Shown: piece by piece, positions 18,679 to 26,812 of the stretch
Numbering within the stretch: position 1 is the stretch's first letter
Layout: every line of letters starts with the position of its first letter
DNA from: Croceimicrobium sp963974215
GTDB lineage: Bacteria > Bacteroidota > Bacteroidia > Flavobacteriales > Schleiferiaceae
Reading direction: 5' to 3'
Assembly (NCBI GenBank): GCA_963974215.1
Contig: CAXBBL010000006.1
Span: 1-64,000, forward strand
DNA: 64,000 nucleotides
Position numbers and translations under genes: made by a program
Notes under the pieces: model-generated
What the model was told of the DNA's origin: nothing
What the model saw: the letters and a program-made list of their open reading frames with translations, nothing else
Database searches by the model: none

Positions 18679-18716
18679 CAAAAAAGAAGGTCTCGTTTTA
18701 TTTCCGAGCCCTTCTT
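18679..18716 (-). terminator. Terminator after the ART-like gene
   Basis: On the minus strand AAGAAGG-GCTCG (18716-18705) pairs with CGAG-ACCTTCTT (18695-18684), followed by a T run. It ends the terminase-containing operon just ahead of the next late promoter. Confidence 0.7.
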
Positions 18717-18806
18717 TGTTGAGCTTCAAACCTTTAGAAAAATGTAATTTTTCAAACCCTCCTAAACTTGACTAGTTTTTAAAAAAACTTAGCCCTTTTT
18801 AGTCGT

Positions 18807-19214
18807 CTATAGGGATAGAGTTCCTATTCGATGGTAGTTTTTGATCACCTCAAAATCAAAGACTACCGCAATAGTACTGTAGTGTTTTTCCTTAAATTTT
18901 ATACTTGGATAATCCAAGGCATTTAAAATTCGAACCGCCGAATGCTTCTGCGATTTAAGACGATAGATCAGATTTCTGAAGCTCGTATTATGGGTGATTT
19001 CATTTTTAAAATCAATCACCTTGGGAATAGACGCTAGATCAAACTCGTAGACGCAGCCCGGCAAATTGCTCTTTTGCTGCTCCGCATTGTAAAAGGCATA
19101 TTGCACCGCCAAATCAATATTGGAGGCCAGAAATAGTGCAGGAAAGCCATAGCGACTATTTCTACTGCCTGAGATTTTCAAGTCGTGCTGACTTGATCCG
19201 TGATAATATTTCAT
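18807..19214 (-). CDS. ADP-ribosyltransferase-like protein
   Basis: I chose the ATG at 19214, which begins MKYYHGSS; the longer frame to 19289 overlaps the Zn-ribbon gene in another frame. The 135-aa protein shows the pattern of small ART-fold enzymes: an N-terminal YHGSS (His in the first strand), FLAS...AVQYA in the second motif, and VYEFDL later. In known phages, ART-fold proteins such as T4 Alt or ModA modify host proteins by ADP-ribosylation; 2'-phosphotransferases share the fold. The catalytic triad cannot be confirmed by eye. It is encoded after the terminase operon and ends at a terminator, so it may be a moron expressed late. Confidence 0.5.
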   Translation of the reverse strand: MKYYHGSSQHDLKISGSRNSRYGFPALFLASNIDLAVQYAFYNAEQQKSNLPGCVYEFDLASIPKVIDFKNEITHNTSFRNLIYRLKSQKHSAVRILNALDYPSIKFKEKHYSTIAVVFDFEVIKNYHRIGTLSL

Positions 19215-19228
19215 GAGAAGGGATTGAA

Positions 19229-19366
19229 TTAATCTTCTTGCCAGCCGCAAGTGAGGCAGGAATAAAACACAGGTCCACCAATGGCGCATTTACCCGTGCA
19301 TTGCGCAGGAGCTTCGCCATACCAGCGATCATTCGGCTTTGCTTTGGGCTCTTCTTGGCTACTCAT
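19229..19366 (-). CDS. Zinc-ribbon microprotein, 45 aa
   Basis: This short ORF starts with an ATGA overlap on the large terminase stop and ends 15 bp before the ART-like gene. It encodes a 45-aa protein with CTGKC and, ten residues later, CLTC, a four-Cys zinc-ribbon pattern, plus several Trp. Coupled translation with the terminase makes it very likely real. A role in packaging or in guarding the adjacent ART is possible but unproven. Confidence 0.65.
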   Translation of the reverse strand: MSSQEEPKAKPNDRWYGEAPAQCTGKCAIGGPVFYSCLTCGWQED

Positions 19367-21090
19367 ATTCCTGATAAATCAACAGGAGCATCAAAACTTG
19401 GAGACTCCCGCTGTGAGCTAATTTCTAGCCACTTGGGACGACAGATATAGTACTTGAAGGCGTCACTCATATTGGTTGACTTCCAAATCAGTTTTTCAGT
19501 ATTGCCCTTGAATTTCTTTTCGCTCGATTTATCTTTTTTGATGATCGTCCGCCCGTAGCGATCCTTTTCAAAAAGCACACGCGCCACCCGCATCGAGCTT
19601 AAAAGTACCGGGCAATTATAGCCGTCAATGAGCAGCTTGGGGAGATTGGAAAAAGCACCCGCCATTACATCCTTAACCAATTTATATTCCTGGGCTTGGG
19701 TAATATCCCCTTGATTTCGACTCTTGAGATTCACCCGCCAACCAGTCGGGGTGCCATCCTTGGTATACTCAATCGCCTTGGCCATCATCGTAGCGAAATC
19801 CAATTTCATGCGGGAATAATTATTGGCCGCTCGATCATACCAGAGATCGAGTTCTTTATCCTGATGCTCCTCGAAAAACTTCACAAAGGCAGCACCTAAG
19901 TCCGTCGGCTGATCTGGTGCCACCGTGTAAAACTCACAAAGCAGCCTTGTCCAAGATTCATCTGTTGCCGTCTGGCCAACCACTAAAGAGTTCATATTTC
20001 CCGCATCATAACCCGCCTCCAGCTTATAATTGGAATCGCAGTGTTTTAGTCCTAATGAATTCTTTAAGGTTCGATTCCCTAGTTTAAACTGATCTAGGTA
20101 ATCGTATTCAAAGCCATCTTTGTACAAGTGCTTATTCGCTAAGAAAGGATAGAATTTACTTTCATCTGGAACCTGTGGTTCCATGCCTAAAATGGCCGTA
20201 TTGAATTCCGCTTTACCTAAGTTGTTCAGCTGATCAATAAAATACTGCAGGCGTAAATTGTCGATATTGATTAAAGCACTAGCGACTATAAACAAAACAG
20301 AGTTCTTACGCATCTTGCCCCAGCGTTCAAGCCATAATTCCAGCTTCTTTTCCGCTAGTTTAATCTTAGCTCTATTGGCAATCTTGTCTAGTTTTAAGCC
20401 CTCAATTTCAATTCTGATTTCGTTGATGACATTCGCTGCCTCCAGTATCAATTTTATTTGCTCTGGATCCATAAAACGCCGCATCGTTAAAATCCAATCA
20501 TGCTCGCCTAGTTCGGGATTGGGCATATCCGTGGTATAGGTCTTCCCTAAATAATAGGGCGACTCGCCGTAACGTACGTACTCCCCACGGATAGCGGCTG
20601 TGAGTTTGTCCAGCTTGCGCTTATCTAAATACTTTGCCTCATCCCCGATCTGATGTTGATAGGAATTTCCAGCGCCGATAGAAGGTCTATCTTGACTCAC
20701 CACCTGAAAGATGGTACCCGTGAAAACAGAAATTACATGCTTCCATTCAATCACCGGCTTATAGGGTTTCTTAAAATGCTTGGGCGGTCTTTTGCCTAAA
20801 CAGAAATGAATATCCTCCACCCAGCCTTGACGCTCCCAACCTTCGATTAAGGAAGGAATGATATTCTGATTCGCATTGGAATAGGTATCGGCAGTAATCG
20901 CAATAAATGCCCCTGGTAACTCGTGACAAAGATCTATGCTTCGCTCCGCTAAAAAATCCGTGGTCTTTCCTCCCGCTCGACCAATAATTAAATACAGGTC
21001 CTTAGGCGAGATTTGCATTACGGCCTGCTTTAACCAGGAGCCCCAACGTACTTCAACTTCACTCTGCTTGCGTAGGGCGGCTAGAGACAT
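19363..21090 (-). CDS. terL: Terminase large subunit
   Basis: This 575-aa protein is the packaging motor and nuclease. The ATPase N-terminal half has a Walker A motif, GRAGGKTT (37-44), and a Walker B-type IGDEAKY with D150/E151. The RNase H-like nuclease half has D360 (GYDAGNMNS) and D417 (LWYDRAANN). The length fits the family. It overlaps the 212-aa gene before it by 32 bp and the Zn-ribbon ORF after it by 4 bp. It is transcribed downstream of the capsid genes, which is an unusual order. Confidence 0.9.
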   Translation of the reverse strand: MSLAALRKQSEVEVRWGSWLKQAVMQISPKDLYLIIGRAGGKTTDFLAERSIDLCHELPGAFIAITADTYSNANQNIIPSLIEGWERQGWVEDIHFCLGKRPPKHFKKPYKPVIEWKHVISVFTGTIFQVVSQDRPSIGAGNSYQHQIGDEAKYLDKRKLDKLTAAIRGEYVRYGESPYYLGKTYTTDMPNPELGEHDWILTMRRFMDPEQIKLILEAANVINEIRIEIEGLKLDKIANRAKIKLAEKKLELWLERWGKMRKNSVLFIVASALINIDNLRLQYFIDQLNNLGKAEFNTAILGMEPQVPDESKFYPFLANKHLYKDGFEYDYLDQFKLGNRTLKNSLGLKHCDSNYKLEAGYDAGNMNSLVVGQTATDESWTRLLCEFYTVAPDQPTDLGAAFVKFFEEHQDKELDLWYDRAANNYSRMKLDFATMMAKAIEYTKDGTPTGWRVNLKSRNQGDITQAQEYKLVKDVMAGAFSNLPKLLIDGYNCPVLLSSMRVARVLFEKDRYGRTIIKKDKSSEKKFKGNTEKLIWKSTNMSDAFKYYICRPKWLEISSQRESPSFDAPVDLSGI

Positions 21091-21697
21091 CCAAAATTAA
21101 TTTAGGGTTATCTATTCCAGCCTCAGAGCGTAAACGCAAACGTTCCTGCTCGGGCACTTCCCAACTGTCAATTAAGCGCGCAATTTCGCGACGGTCTTGG
21201 CTTTCCTCGCCCAGTAGCTTCTTATTATCACTATAGATCACTGTCTTTTTACCGAACAGTTCTTCAGGATAAGCCGCTTCTGCTGGTCGGTACTTGGCCC
21301 GCATGTCCATGGCATCTTTTAAAAGCTGGCCAGCTACCTTCAAGGCCTTTTCATCGGTCGCCATTTGAACGGTAGCATTGGCCAGACTTTCTAATCTTTG
21401 AGCATAATAATTTCCAAAAGCCTCCAGGCTTGTTTCTTTCTCGATGTAGAAAAACTCTATGGTATTGTGATACAGCTGCTCCGCTTTATATTTTGATAAG
21501 CCATAAGGCTCTGCTGTAAAAAACTTAATATGATTCTTCCGAGTACCGGTATCCCATCGCAATAAGCGACCGGCCATTAACTGCATTAAATCCAGGTATT
21601 GGATCAGCTCTTCAGGAAGACTGTCGCTTTCTCCCTTAGTGAAATACTCTTCAATTAACTCGAGCTCGACCCCATCCAGTTCATTCGATAGATTCAT
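21059..21697 (-). CDS. Terminase-associated protein, 212 aa
   Basis: This acidic, helical protein is encoded between the HTH small-terminase candidate and the large terminase, overlapping both (4 bp and 32 bp). The tight coupling suggests a packaging partner or a second piece of the small terminase. The central region (about 45-110) is rich in Lys and aromatic residues; the C-terminal 60 residues are charged. No catalytic motif is seen. Confidence 0.55.
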   Translation of the reverse strand: MNLSNELDGVELELIEEYFTKGESDSLPEELIQYLDLMQLMAGRLLRWDTGTRKNHIKFFTAEPYGLSKYKAEQLYHNTIEFFYIEKETSLEAFGNYYAQRLESLANATVQMATDEKALKVAGQLLKDAMDMRAKYRPAEAAYPEELFGKKTVIYSDNKKLLGEESQDRREIARLIDSWEVPEQERLRLRSEAGIDNPKLILDVSSRPTQAE

Positions 21698-21999
21698 AGA
21701 TCTCCCTGAATTAGATTCATTTTCACATTCTCAAGCTTCGTATCATACTCTCGCTTCATTTGAATTTGAATAGCCGTATAATTTCCTGTTTTAGCATCCG
21801 CTCCTAAGGCTTGATCTACTTCGTACTTGGATGTTAAAAGCCCTCTCTGATAGGCTTTGTAGACCTCTGATTCACGGTCGCTATACTGTTTGTAGAGCTT
21901 CTTTTCATCTAAATTGAGATAAACGGCTATCTCTTTCAGACTAAAGCCTGAAACCGCCGCTAAATCCTCTATTTCCTGCAATATGTTACTTGGAAGCAT
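21694..21999 (-). CDS. Probable terminase small subunit (HTH)
   Basis: This 101-aa protein has an N-terminal helix-turn-helix-like region (GFSLKEIAVYLNLDEKKLY, about 17-36) followed by a helical segment that could oligomerise. This fits small terminases, which recognise phage DNA for packaging. It is the first gene after the late promoter at 22005-22038, two genes ahead of terL. The predicted transcript start almost coincides with the ATG. Confidence 0.6.
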   Translation of the reverse strand: MLPSNILQEIEDLAAVSGFSLKEIAVYLNLDEKKLYKQYSDRESEVYKAYQRGLLTSKYEVDQALGADAKTGNYTAIQIQMKREYDTKLENVKMNLIQGDL

Positions 22000-22004
22000 A
22001 CATG

Positions 22005-22038
22005 CAATTAAAGAAGCTTCTTACCCCTCGAAAAGGAC
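22005..22038 (-). promoter_or_regulatory. Late-promoter motif, terminase operon
   Basis: GTCCTTTTC (22038-22030) is followed 17 bp later by TTTAATTG (22012-22005). The ATG of the HTH gene begins 5 bp beyond the box, so the mRNA would be leaderless or nearly so. Confidence 0.65.
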
Positions 22039-22045
22039 ATTTTAC

Positions 22046-22627
22046 CTAGATCTCATGCGCTTTTTGGATGCATTCTTTGCGGAATTCAAAGAGCTCCTTA
22101 TCATTGGCAAACAAGTACTGTTCATGCCGGCTATTCTCAGACCAATTGCCTGAGCCCTCTACCACATAGTATTGATCTTGGATCTTAAATAGCGCCATCT
22201 TGCTATGATTCCAGGCATACTTTACCGATAAGGCCTCAAACCTATTTGCAAAACGGTCTAACTGATCCTTTACTTGAGGCCTTTGATGTTTTAAGCTATC
22301 AGCCACCAGTAACTCAATTTTACTAATCTTACCCGTTGAAAGCAGCTGTGAGAAGCTGAGCAGAATTTTCTTGCTCACACTATAAGTAGACAAGTACAAT
22401 TCATCAATTTTTGCGTGCTCAACCAATAGGTACGACACAAAAGAAAAGGCATTAAAAGACTTATCAGTAAACAGAAAAATCATTTGCCCTGGTAAGGGTG
22501 ATTCTGTTAAATCGCGCAAAGAACTTATCTGCTTTAGCTGCTGAATACTGTGCTTTTTAACCAGTTTAAGGTCCGTTCCAGATGCTTCTTTTTCCTTGGC
22601 TTCAGGGAGATTAAATAACTTATCCAT
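22046..22627 (-). CDS. PLD-like (HKD) domain protein
   Basis: This 193-aa protein contains one phospholipase D-type catalytic motif near residues 139-160: HSK followed by GSGNWSENSR. Single-motif PLD proteins usually act as dimers, and many are nucleases. No signal peptide is present, so it acts in the cytoplasm or the virion. It overlaps the gene before it by 8 bp and lies just before the terminase operon, so a role in DNA processing during packaging or an attack on host DNA is possible (inference). Confidence 0.7.
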   Translation of the reverse strand: MDKLFNLPEAKEKEASGTDLKLVKKHSIQQLKQISSLRDLTESPLPGQMIFLFTDKSFNAFSFVSYLLVEHAKIDELYLSTYSVSKKILLSFSQLLSTGKISKIELLVADSLKHQRPQVKDQLDRFANRFEALSVKYAWNHSKMALFKIQDQYYVVEGSGNWSENSRHEQYLFANDKELFEFRKECIQKAHEI

Positions 22628-23018
22628 CCAGTTCCTGCATTATCTCTTCAATAATGGCCAGCTGCCAGCTTTTCTGAGCCAAATTTGCTTCCCTCGCCTC
22701 TTTTAAGTCGGGGCGATCATTACCGCCTAATTGCTGCTTTAGCAGTCGAATCGCTTTCTGGGTGGCATTGTATTTCTTTACCAGCTCTTTGAGCGGTAGC
22801 GCCTTTGCTTCATTGCGCCAATGGCGTTTTTGAAAGATTACGTGCTGCCCTAAAATCTTATTTGTGGCGCGGTAATAATCCAGTTCAGCATAGATCAATA
22901 CGCGCTCTTTATAGAGCTCTACAATTTGTTGGCTTAATCCTCTTGTAATGCTACCCTGCTCTAACTGTTTTCGACTAGCGACCAGCTGGCCCCAAACGCT
23001 AAAAAGGTCGTTGGCCAA
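22620..23018 (-). CDS. Helical late protein, probably read by -1 frameshift from the upstream gene
   Basis: The only usual start codon is TTG at 23018, giving 132 aa. The frame stays open upstream to the A9 run at 23107-23115, and the extra 30 codons look coding (they include KVNFSQEYPF and DCPSELKSLA). No ATG, GTG or TTG lies in that extension. A -1 slip on the A run in the 146-aa gene would give exactly this frame and a fusion of about 280 aa. The protein is helical and coiled-coil-rich, of unknown function, in the operon before the PLD-like gene. Confidence 0.65.
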   Translation of the reverse strand: MANDLFSVWGQLVASRKQLEQGSITRGLSQQIVELYKERVLIYAELDYYRATNKILGQHVIFQKRHWRNEAKALPLKELVKKYNATQKAIRLLKQQLGGNDRPDLKEAREANLAQKSWQLAIIEEIMQELDG

Positions 23019-23098
23019 GCTTTTTAATTCACTGGGACAATCGACCTTTCTTAAAAATGGGTATTCTTGACTAAAGTTTACCTTGTGATAGAGTAACT

Positions 23099-23539
23099 TT
23101 AAGTGCTTTTTTTTTGCTCTTCGTCCTCTTCGGACTTGCCTCTTAGGTGCTCTAAATAAGCCGCTTGAAGGGTGATTTTCTTTTGATCGGCCACCTCTAA
23201 TTGCAGCTCACTAACCAAACTTTTAAGTTGAGGGTAGGCAATACTCTCCACTTGATCTTTCAGGATATCAACTGGCTCTTGCTTTGCATCCACCTTGGCC
23301 GCTTCCGCATTTTCTAGAGGCCCTTTAGTGATCGAGTTTACTACTCGTTCATCTATACCAGCCAACTTGCCCAACTCATAAAAAAGGGTTTTAGCATTGT
23401 CGTCCGTTTCGCTGATAGCGCCCAAACGACGGGCATACGCTCGATTATGACCCGGAAAAGAAACGTATAATTGACGACCACTATTAAACTTGCGATCGGT
23501 TTTCAAATAGGCCAGAACCTTGTTTTTAATGCTAGACAT
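23099..23539 (-). CDS. Late protein ending at an A9 slippery run
   Basis: This 146-aa protein has a globular N-terminal part (about 1-75) and an acidic Glu/Lys-rich tail. Its last codons run GAG CAA AAA AAA AGC ACT TAA, a classical A AAA AAA slippery heptamer six codons before the stop. The upstream late promoter is at 23572-23605. I do not recognise the family. It is probably the N-terminal part of a longer product made with the frame that follows. Confidence 0.6.
   Translation of the reverse strand: MSSIKNKVLAYLKTDRKFNSGRQLYVSFPGHNRAYARRLGAISETDDNAKTLFYELGKLAGIDERVVNSITKGPLENAEAAKVDAKQEPVDILKDQVESIAYPQLKSLVSELQLEVADQKKITLQAAYLEHLRGKSEEDEEQKKST
23107..23115 (-). other. Slippery A9 run, candidate programmed -1 frameshift site
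   Basis: On the minus strand the codons are caA AAA AAA agc. A -1 shift bypasses the TAA at 23101-23099 and continues through an open, protein-like frame into the 132-aa gene. Programmed slippage, a real frameshift mutation, or a homopolymer sequencing error would all leave this picture. Confidence 0.6.
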
Positions 23540-23571
23540 TGCTTTGCTTTTACTAAACGATTAGAGATTAG

Positions 23572-23605
23572 CAATATCAAGAGGATCTGAAGCCACAAAA
23601 AGGAC
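23572..23605 (-). promoter_or_regulatory. Late-promoter motif before the split gene
   Basis: GTCCTTTTT (23605-23597) is followed 17 bp later by TGATATTG (23579-23572). It starts within 2 bp of the T run of the capsid-operon terminator. The start codon is 33 bp downstream. Confidence 0.65.
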
Positions 23606-23606
23606 A

Positions 23607-23638
23607 TAAAAAAACCGCCCCGAACGAATCCGAGGCGG
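23607..23638 (-). terminator. Terminator of the capsid operon
   Basis: On the minus strand CCGCCTCGGA (23638-23629) pairs with TCGGGGCGG (23623-23615) and is followed by about eight T. It directly precedes the next late promoter. Confidence 0.8.
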
Positions 23639-23660
23639 CCTTTCTCCACTTATGAAAACA

Positions 23661-24590
23661 CTAAGCCCGACTTAGTTCTATAAATACGAAACTGTTAACA
23701 CCCGTTTTAAATGCTTTTAAGGTAATCTGTGCTCCAGCATTGGCATTCCAAGTAATACCGTCTTTTAGAACAAAATCACCTCCCGAAGCTATGCTCGAAG
23801 GATTGGTACCTCCGGAACCTAAGAGCGTATATATCCCTTCATTTTCTGCATCGTCCAAACTGGCCAATTCAGTAGCTGAAGTATTTTCAGATAGCTGATA
23901 TTGTCCAGATCCTAATACAACACTAGGCTGATCATCATCAGCCGAAATAGTCGCTAAAGGACTCTCTAAGGTTAAAGTTCCCTCATAAATAGCGGGTACC
24001 TTAGACACAGTGCCTACACCTTCCCAAAGCAATTGCTGTCCGCGCATGCCGTCATCTTGTCCCGTTGCTTTTAACTGTAAAGGATGGCACGGATCACCAT
24101 ATAAGCGCGTACTCCCTCCAGAGCACTTTTCAACGATAACCCCAGCATTGGCATTGGTCCAATTTTGAATGAGCTCTAAGATCTCTTTCGAGTCTCCTGG
24201 GTGCATCGTATCCACATTATGCTTAAAGCTTACAGAATCGGCATCACCTTCATTGGCCATAGATGGGCTAGTTTTGGTGCGCGTGCTATAATACTGGATC
24301 ATGTAAGCCCCGCTTTTTAAAACCAAACTGCCTGGAATAACCACTCCCTTTGCATCGCGCTGATAACCGCTTAACACATCATTCCAATCGAAAATGGTGA
24401 TCTTATCGGTATTATTAGAAACCCCCGCATCTTTCGCTGGCTTCACCACATTGATAGGGATGTAACCACTTGCCGCCAGGGCGACTTCAGGATTATCAAT
24501 AACTAGGTTGAATAAACTAGGGTCGGCAATCATCGCTACGGAAAACAGCAGCAAGCCAAAGCCTAAAAATGTTCTAAATAAATTTTTCAT
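23661..24590 (-). CDS. Virion protein with capsid-type C-terminal module
   Basis: This 309-aa protein follows the capsid gene by 60 bp and ends at the operon terminator. Residues 1-25 are hydrophobic (FLGFGLLLFSVAMIA), unusual for a virion protein. The middle (50-205) could be a tail-tube or decoration fold. The C-terminal 95 residues repeat a module present twice at the end of the major capsid protein: the pattern is TNPSSIA, then F.....iT, ending FIELSR. I infer a major tail or head decoration protein; which one cannot be settled from the sequence. Confidence 0.6.
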   Translation of the reverse strand: MKNLFRTFLGFGLLLFSVAMIADPSLFNLVIDNPEVALAASGYIPINVVKPAKDAGVSNNTDKITIFDWNDVLSGYQRDAKGVVIPGSLVLKSGAYMIQYYSTRTKTSPSMANEGDADSVSFKHNVDTMHPGDSKEILELIQNWTNANAGVIVEKCSGGSTRLYGDPCHPLQLKATGQDDGMRGQQLLWEGVGTVSKVPAIYEGTLTLESPLATISADDDQPSVVLGSGQYQLSENTSATELASLDDAENEGIYTLLGSGGTNPSSIASGGDFVLKDGITWNANAGAQITLKAFKTGVNSFVFIELSRA

Positions 24591-24650
24591 CTTTTTGAAA
24601 TTGTTAGTTAAGAAAGAGCCCCATGGCTCGCATGGAGCTCTGAATTAATT

Positions 24651-26798
24651 CTAAGCCACAGAGCGACCTAGTTCAATGAATTTACCGTCCTGGTAGATCA
24701 CATCTATCCAGTTACCATCGCTTAAGGTAATGGCCTCGCTAATTCGGCTGAAATTGCCAGTTTTGGCAATTGTGGTAGCATTGGTACTGCTTCCACCTTC
24801 AATCCTGAATTTATCGCCATTCTCAGCGTTTACAATATTCGTTAGAGCAGTTGCACCGGCATTCGCTGAAGTGATAAAGCGATCTCCCGCTGTAGCATCG
24901 GCAGTCGTAGCACCAGCATCTAATATTACATAGTTTGGCTCAAGTAGATTTTCGTTTCTCCACACTTCCACAAGCTTACCATCATCTGGTCTCTTGTAAA
25001 ATTTGATCACGGAATTCTCAGAAAGCGTCATCGCCGCACTCATATCAAAGTTCGCAGCATTGGCGGCAATAGTAGAAGGGTTCGCTCCACTATTTCCATA
25101 CAAGTAAACGAAGGTTCCTGAAGGCACATCAATGACATTGGTAATAGCCGTATTACCAGTATTCACGCCTATTTGCAGTTCATTGTGATACTTAGCCGAT
25201 GGAGTTGTTACGTTAGGATCTATCTCCACATAATTGTCCAATTTGATCTCCACGTTGTTGGAGAAAAACAACTGCTTTTCATCCGTCATTTGTAAGCCTT
25301 CTGGCCACTCATAACCGACTGCATACACATGCACTCCAATGCGGTAATCTGCATAAACGGCTAAGTTTCTTTTTGCTTTCTCCGCGGTGAAGGTGTTTTT
25401 CTCCGTTGGACTTCCTTCAACAAGATCAATGTTATCATCGATCGTAATAAACATGAAGTCTCCTAATCCAAAATGCAAAGGTTCAATGCGGATGTTCTCG
25501 TAGCGATCTACCGTCATTTTACCCGGCTGATACGTTGGCATGGTACCTTTAATTTCCTCTCTGCGCTTATGGTAAGCTCTCTCCCAATCTGGATCCATAT
25601 AAAGCACCATTCCGGGTAAATCGCGATAGTATTTGGGAATACTCTTCACGAATTTCTCTACATAGTCTACAATATTGGCAGCGGTAGGAGTACCAATATC
25701 ATAAGGCAAGTATTTACGCTCTACTTGCATTCTCTGAATGCGCTTGAGTAAGCCTTCGCATTTATGCAAAAAGCTTCCTGCTTTGTCCGAATCATCGGCA
25801 ATCGGCACATAAATACCACGAATCAAAGCCATTTCATCCTCTTCGATACGTTTCTTAATGATTTCCTGCATTAAGAAGGCTACAAATGACATTTTAAAAG
25901 GGCTCGCGCCTTCCTGATTCAATTTACCTAACCAAGTTTTTTCCAACTTTTGCAGCTCATATCCCATGAACTCAAGGTCAATCTGATTATCGTAAACCTT
26001 CACTTTTTCAGGCTGGAACTCGAATTTACCTTTCGGTAACCAGTTCTTTTTACGGCCCTGGGTAATTTCACCCAAGAATAACTTTACATACCAAGCTTCA
26101 TCTTGAACGCCAGATAAGCGACCCCAAAACGAAGGAAGACGACTAATGCCACGTAAGAAACTTACGGTCTCATTGAGATCTTGCTTGTAATAGTCACCAA
26201 AGTCCTCTACTACTCGATCAATGCTCAGCTCAGAATAACTTTCTGACTTCACCTCTTGACCAGCTGCGCGCTGATTCCAGGGACGATCTGCAAAGGCATC
26301 CCATCCGTTGGCACTGGCAAACAAATGCGTAGCCGAATGTGCTATTTTCATATTTCCTGATTTAATCAGTTCAGCGGTATCCAACTCAGGTTCTCCTGTA
26401 AGCTTGGCAATCATGCGATTCTTTTCAGCCAGCTCCGCTTTAAGTTTATTAATACTGTCCGTAATGTTAGCTGGCTTTTTAGCCGTCTTCAACTTAGGAT
26501 CAGTTTCTTCCTCCTCTTCCGATTCCTCCTCTTGCAATTCGATGTCATTCTCCTCCAGAATTAATCGTAAAGCCGCAGCTGTTTCTTTGCGTTCCTTTTC
26601 CAGTTTTGCAACCTTACTTTCCTGCAATAGCTCCTGATTCGCAATTTTGACCAGATTATCGACTAAGTCTTGATTCCCCAAGGACTCCTTGAGTAGCTGC
26701 ATTTGTTCCTCTGAAAGATTTAATTTTCCTTCTTTCTGAGGCAGACTAGTAATTCCTAGCAGCGATAGGAAGTTAGCCTTGATTTCATTCCAAGTCAT
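24651..26798 (-). CDS. Major capsid protein with fused scaffold and C-terminal repeat modules
   Basis: This 715-aa protein follows the prohead protease by 14 bp. Residues 1-150 form a charged coiled coil with an acidic patch (89-100), typical of a scaffolding (delta) domain that the protease removes. Residues about 160-515 are the likely HK97-fold shell domain. The rest consists of two tandem units of about 100 residues (about 519-617 and 621-715), sharing NYV.LD....TT, G.TA.TN, and ...TIA..g.F. The related module in the next gene suggests surface-exposed decoration domains. Confidence 0.8.
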   Translation of the reverse strand: MTWNEIKANFLSLLGITSLPQKEGKLNLSEEQMQLLKESLGNQDLVDNLVKIANQELLQESKVAKLEKERKETAAALRLILEENDIELQEEESEEEEETDPKLKTAKKPANITDSINKLKAELAEKNRMIAKLTGEPELDTAELIKSGNMKIAHSATHLFASANGWDAFADRPWNQRAAGQEVKSESYSELSIDRVVEDFGDYYKQDLNETVSFLRGISRLPSFWGRLSGVQDEAWYVKLFLGEITQGRKKNWLPKGKFEFQPEKVKVYDNQIDLEFMGYELQKLEKTWLGKLNQEGASPFKMSFVAFLMQEIIKKRIEEDEMALIRGIYVPIADDSDKAGSFLHKCEGLLKRIQRMQVERKYLPYDIGTPTAANIVDYVEKFVKSIPKYYRDLPGMVLYMDPDWERAYHKRREEIKGTMPTYQPGKMTVDRYENIRIEPLHFGLGDFMFITIDDNIDLVEGSPTEKNTFTAEKAKRNLAVYADYRIGVHVYAVGYEWPEGLQMTDEKQLFFSNNVEIKLDNYVEIDPNVTTPSAKYHNELQIGVNTGNTAITNVIDVPSGTFVYLYGNSGANPSTIAANAANFDMSAAMTLSENSVIKFYKRPDDGKLVEVWRNENLLEPNYVILDAGATTADATAGDRFITSANAGATALTNIVNAENGDKFRIEGGSSTNATTIAKTGNFSRISEAITLSDGNWIDVIYQDGKFIELGRSVA

Positions 26799-26812
26799 GT
26801 TATGGATTTTGA

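Noticed and set aside
18529..18729. 66-codon minus-strand frame between the ART-like gene and the portal operon
   Set aside because: It contains both a terminator and a late promoter, and its sequence does not look coding.
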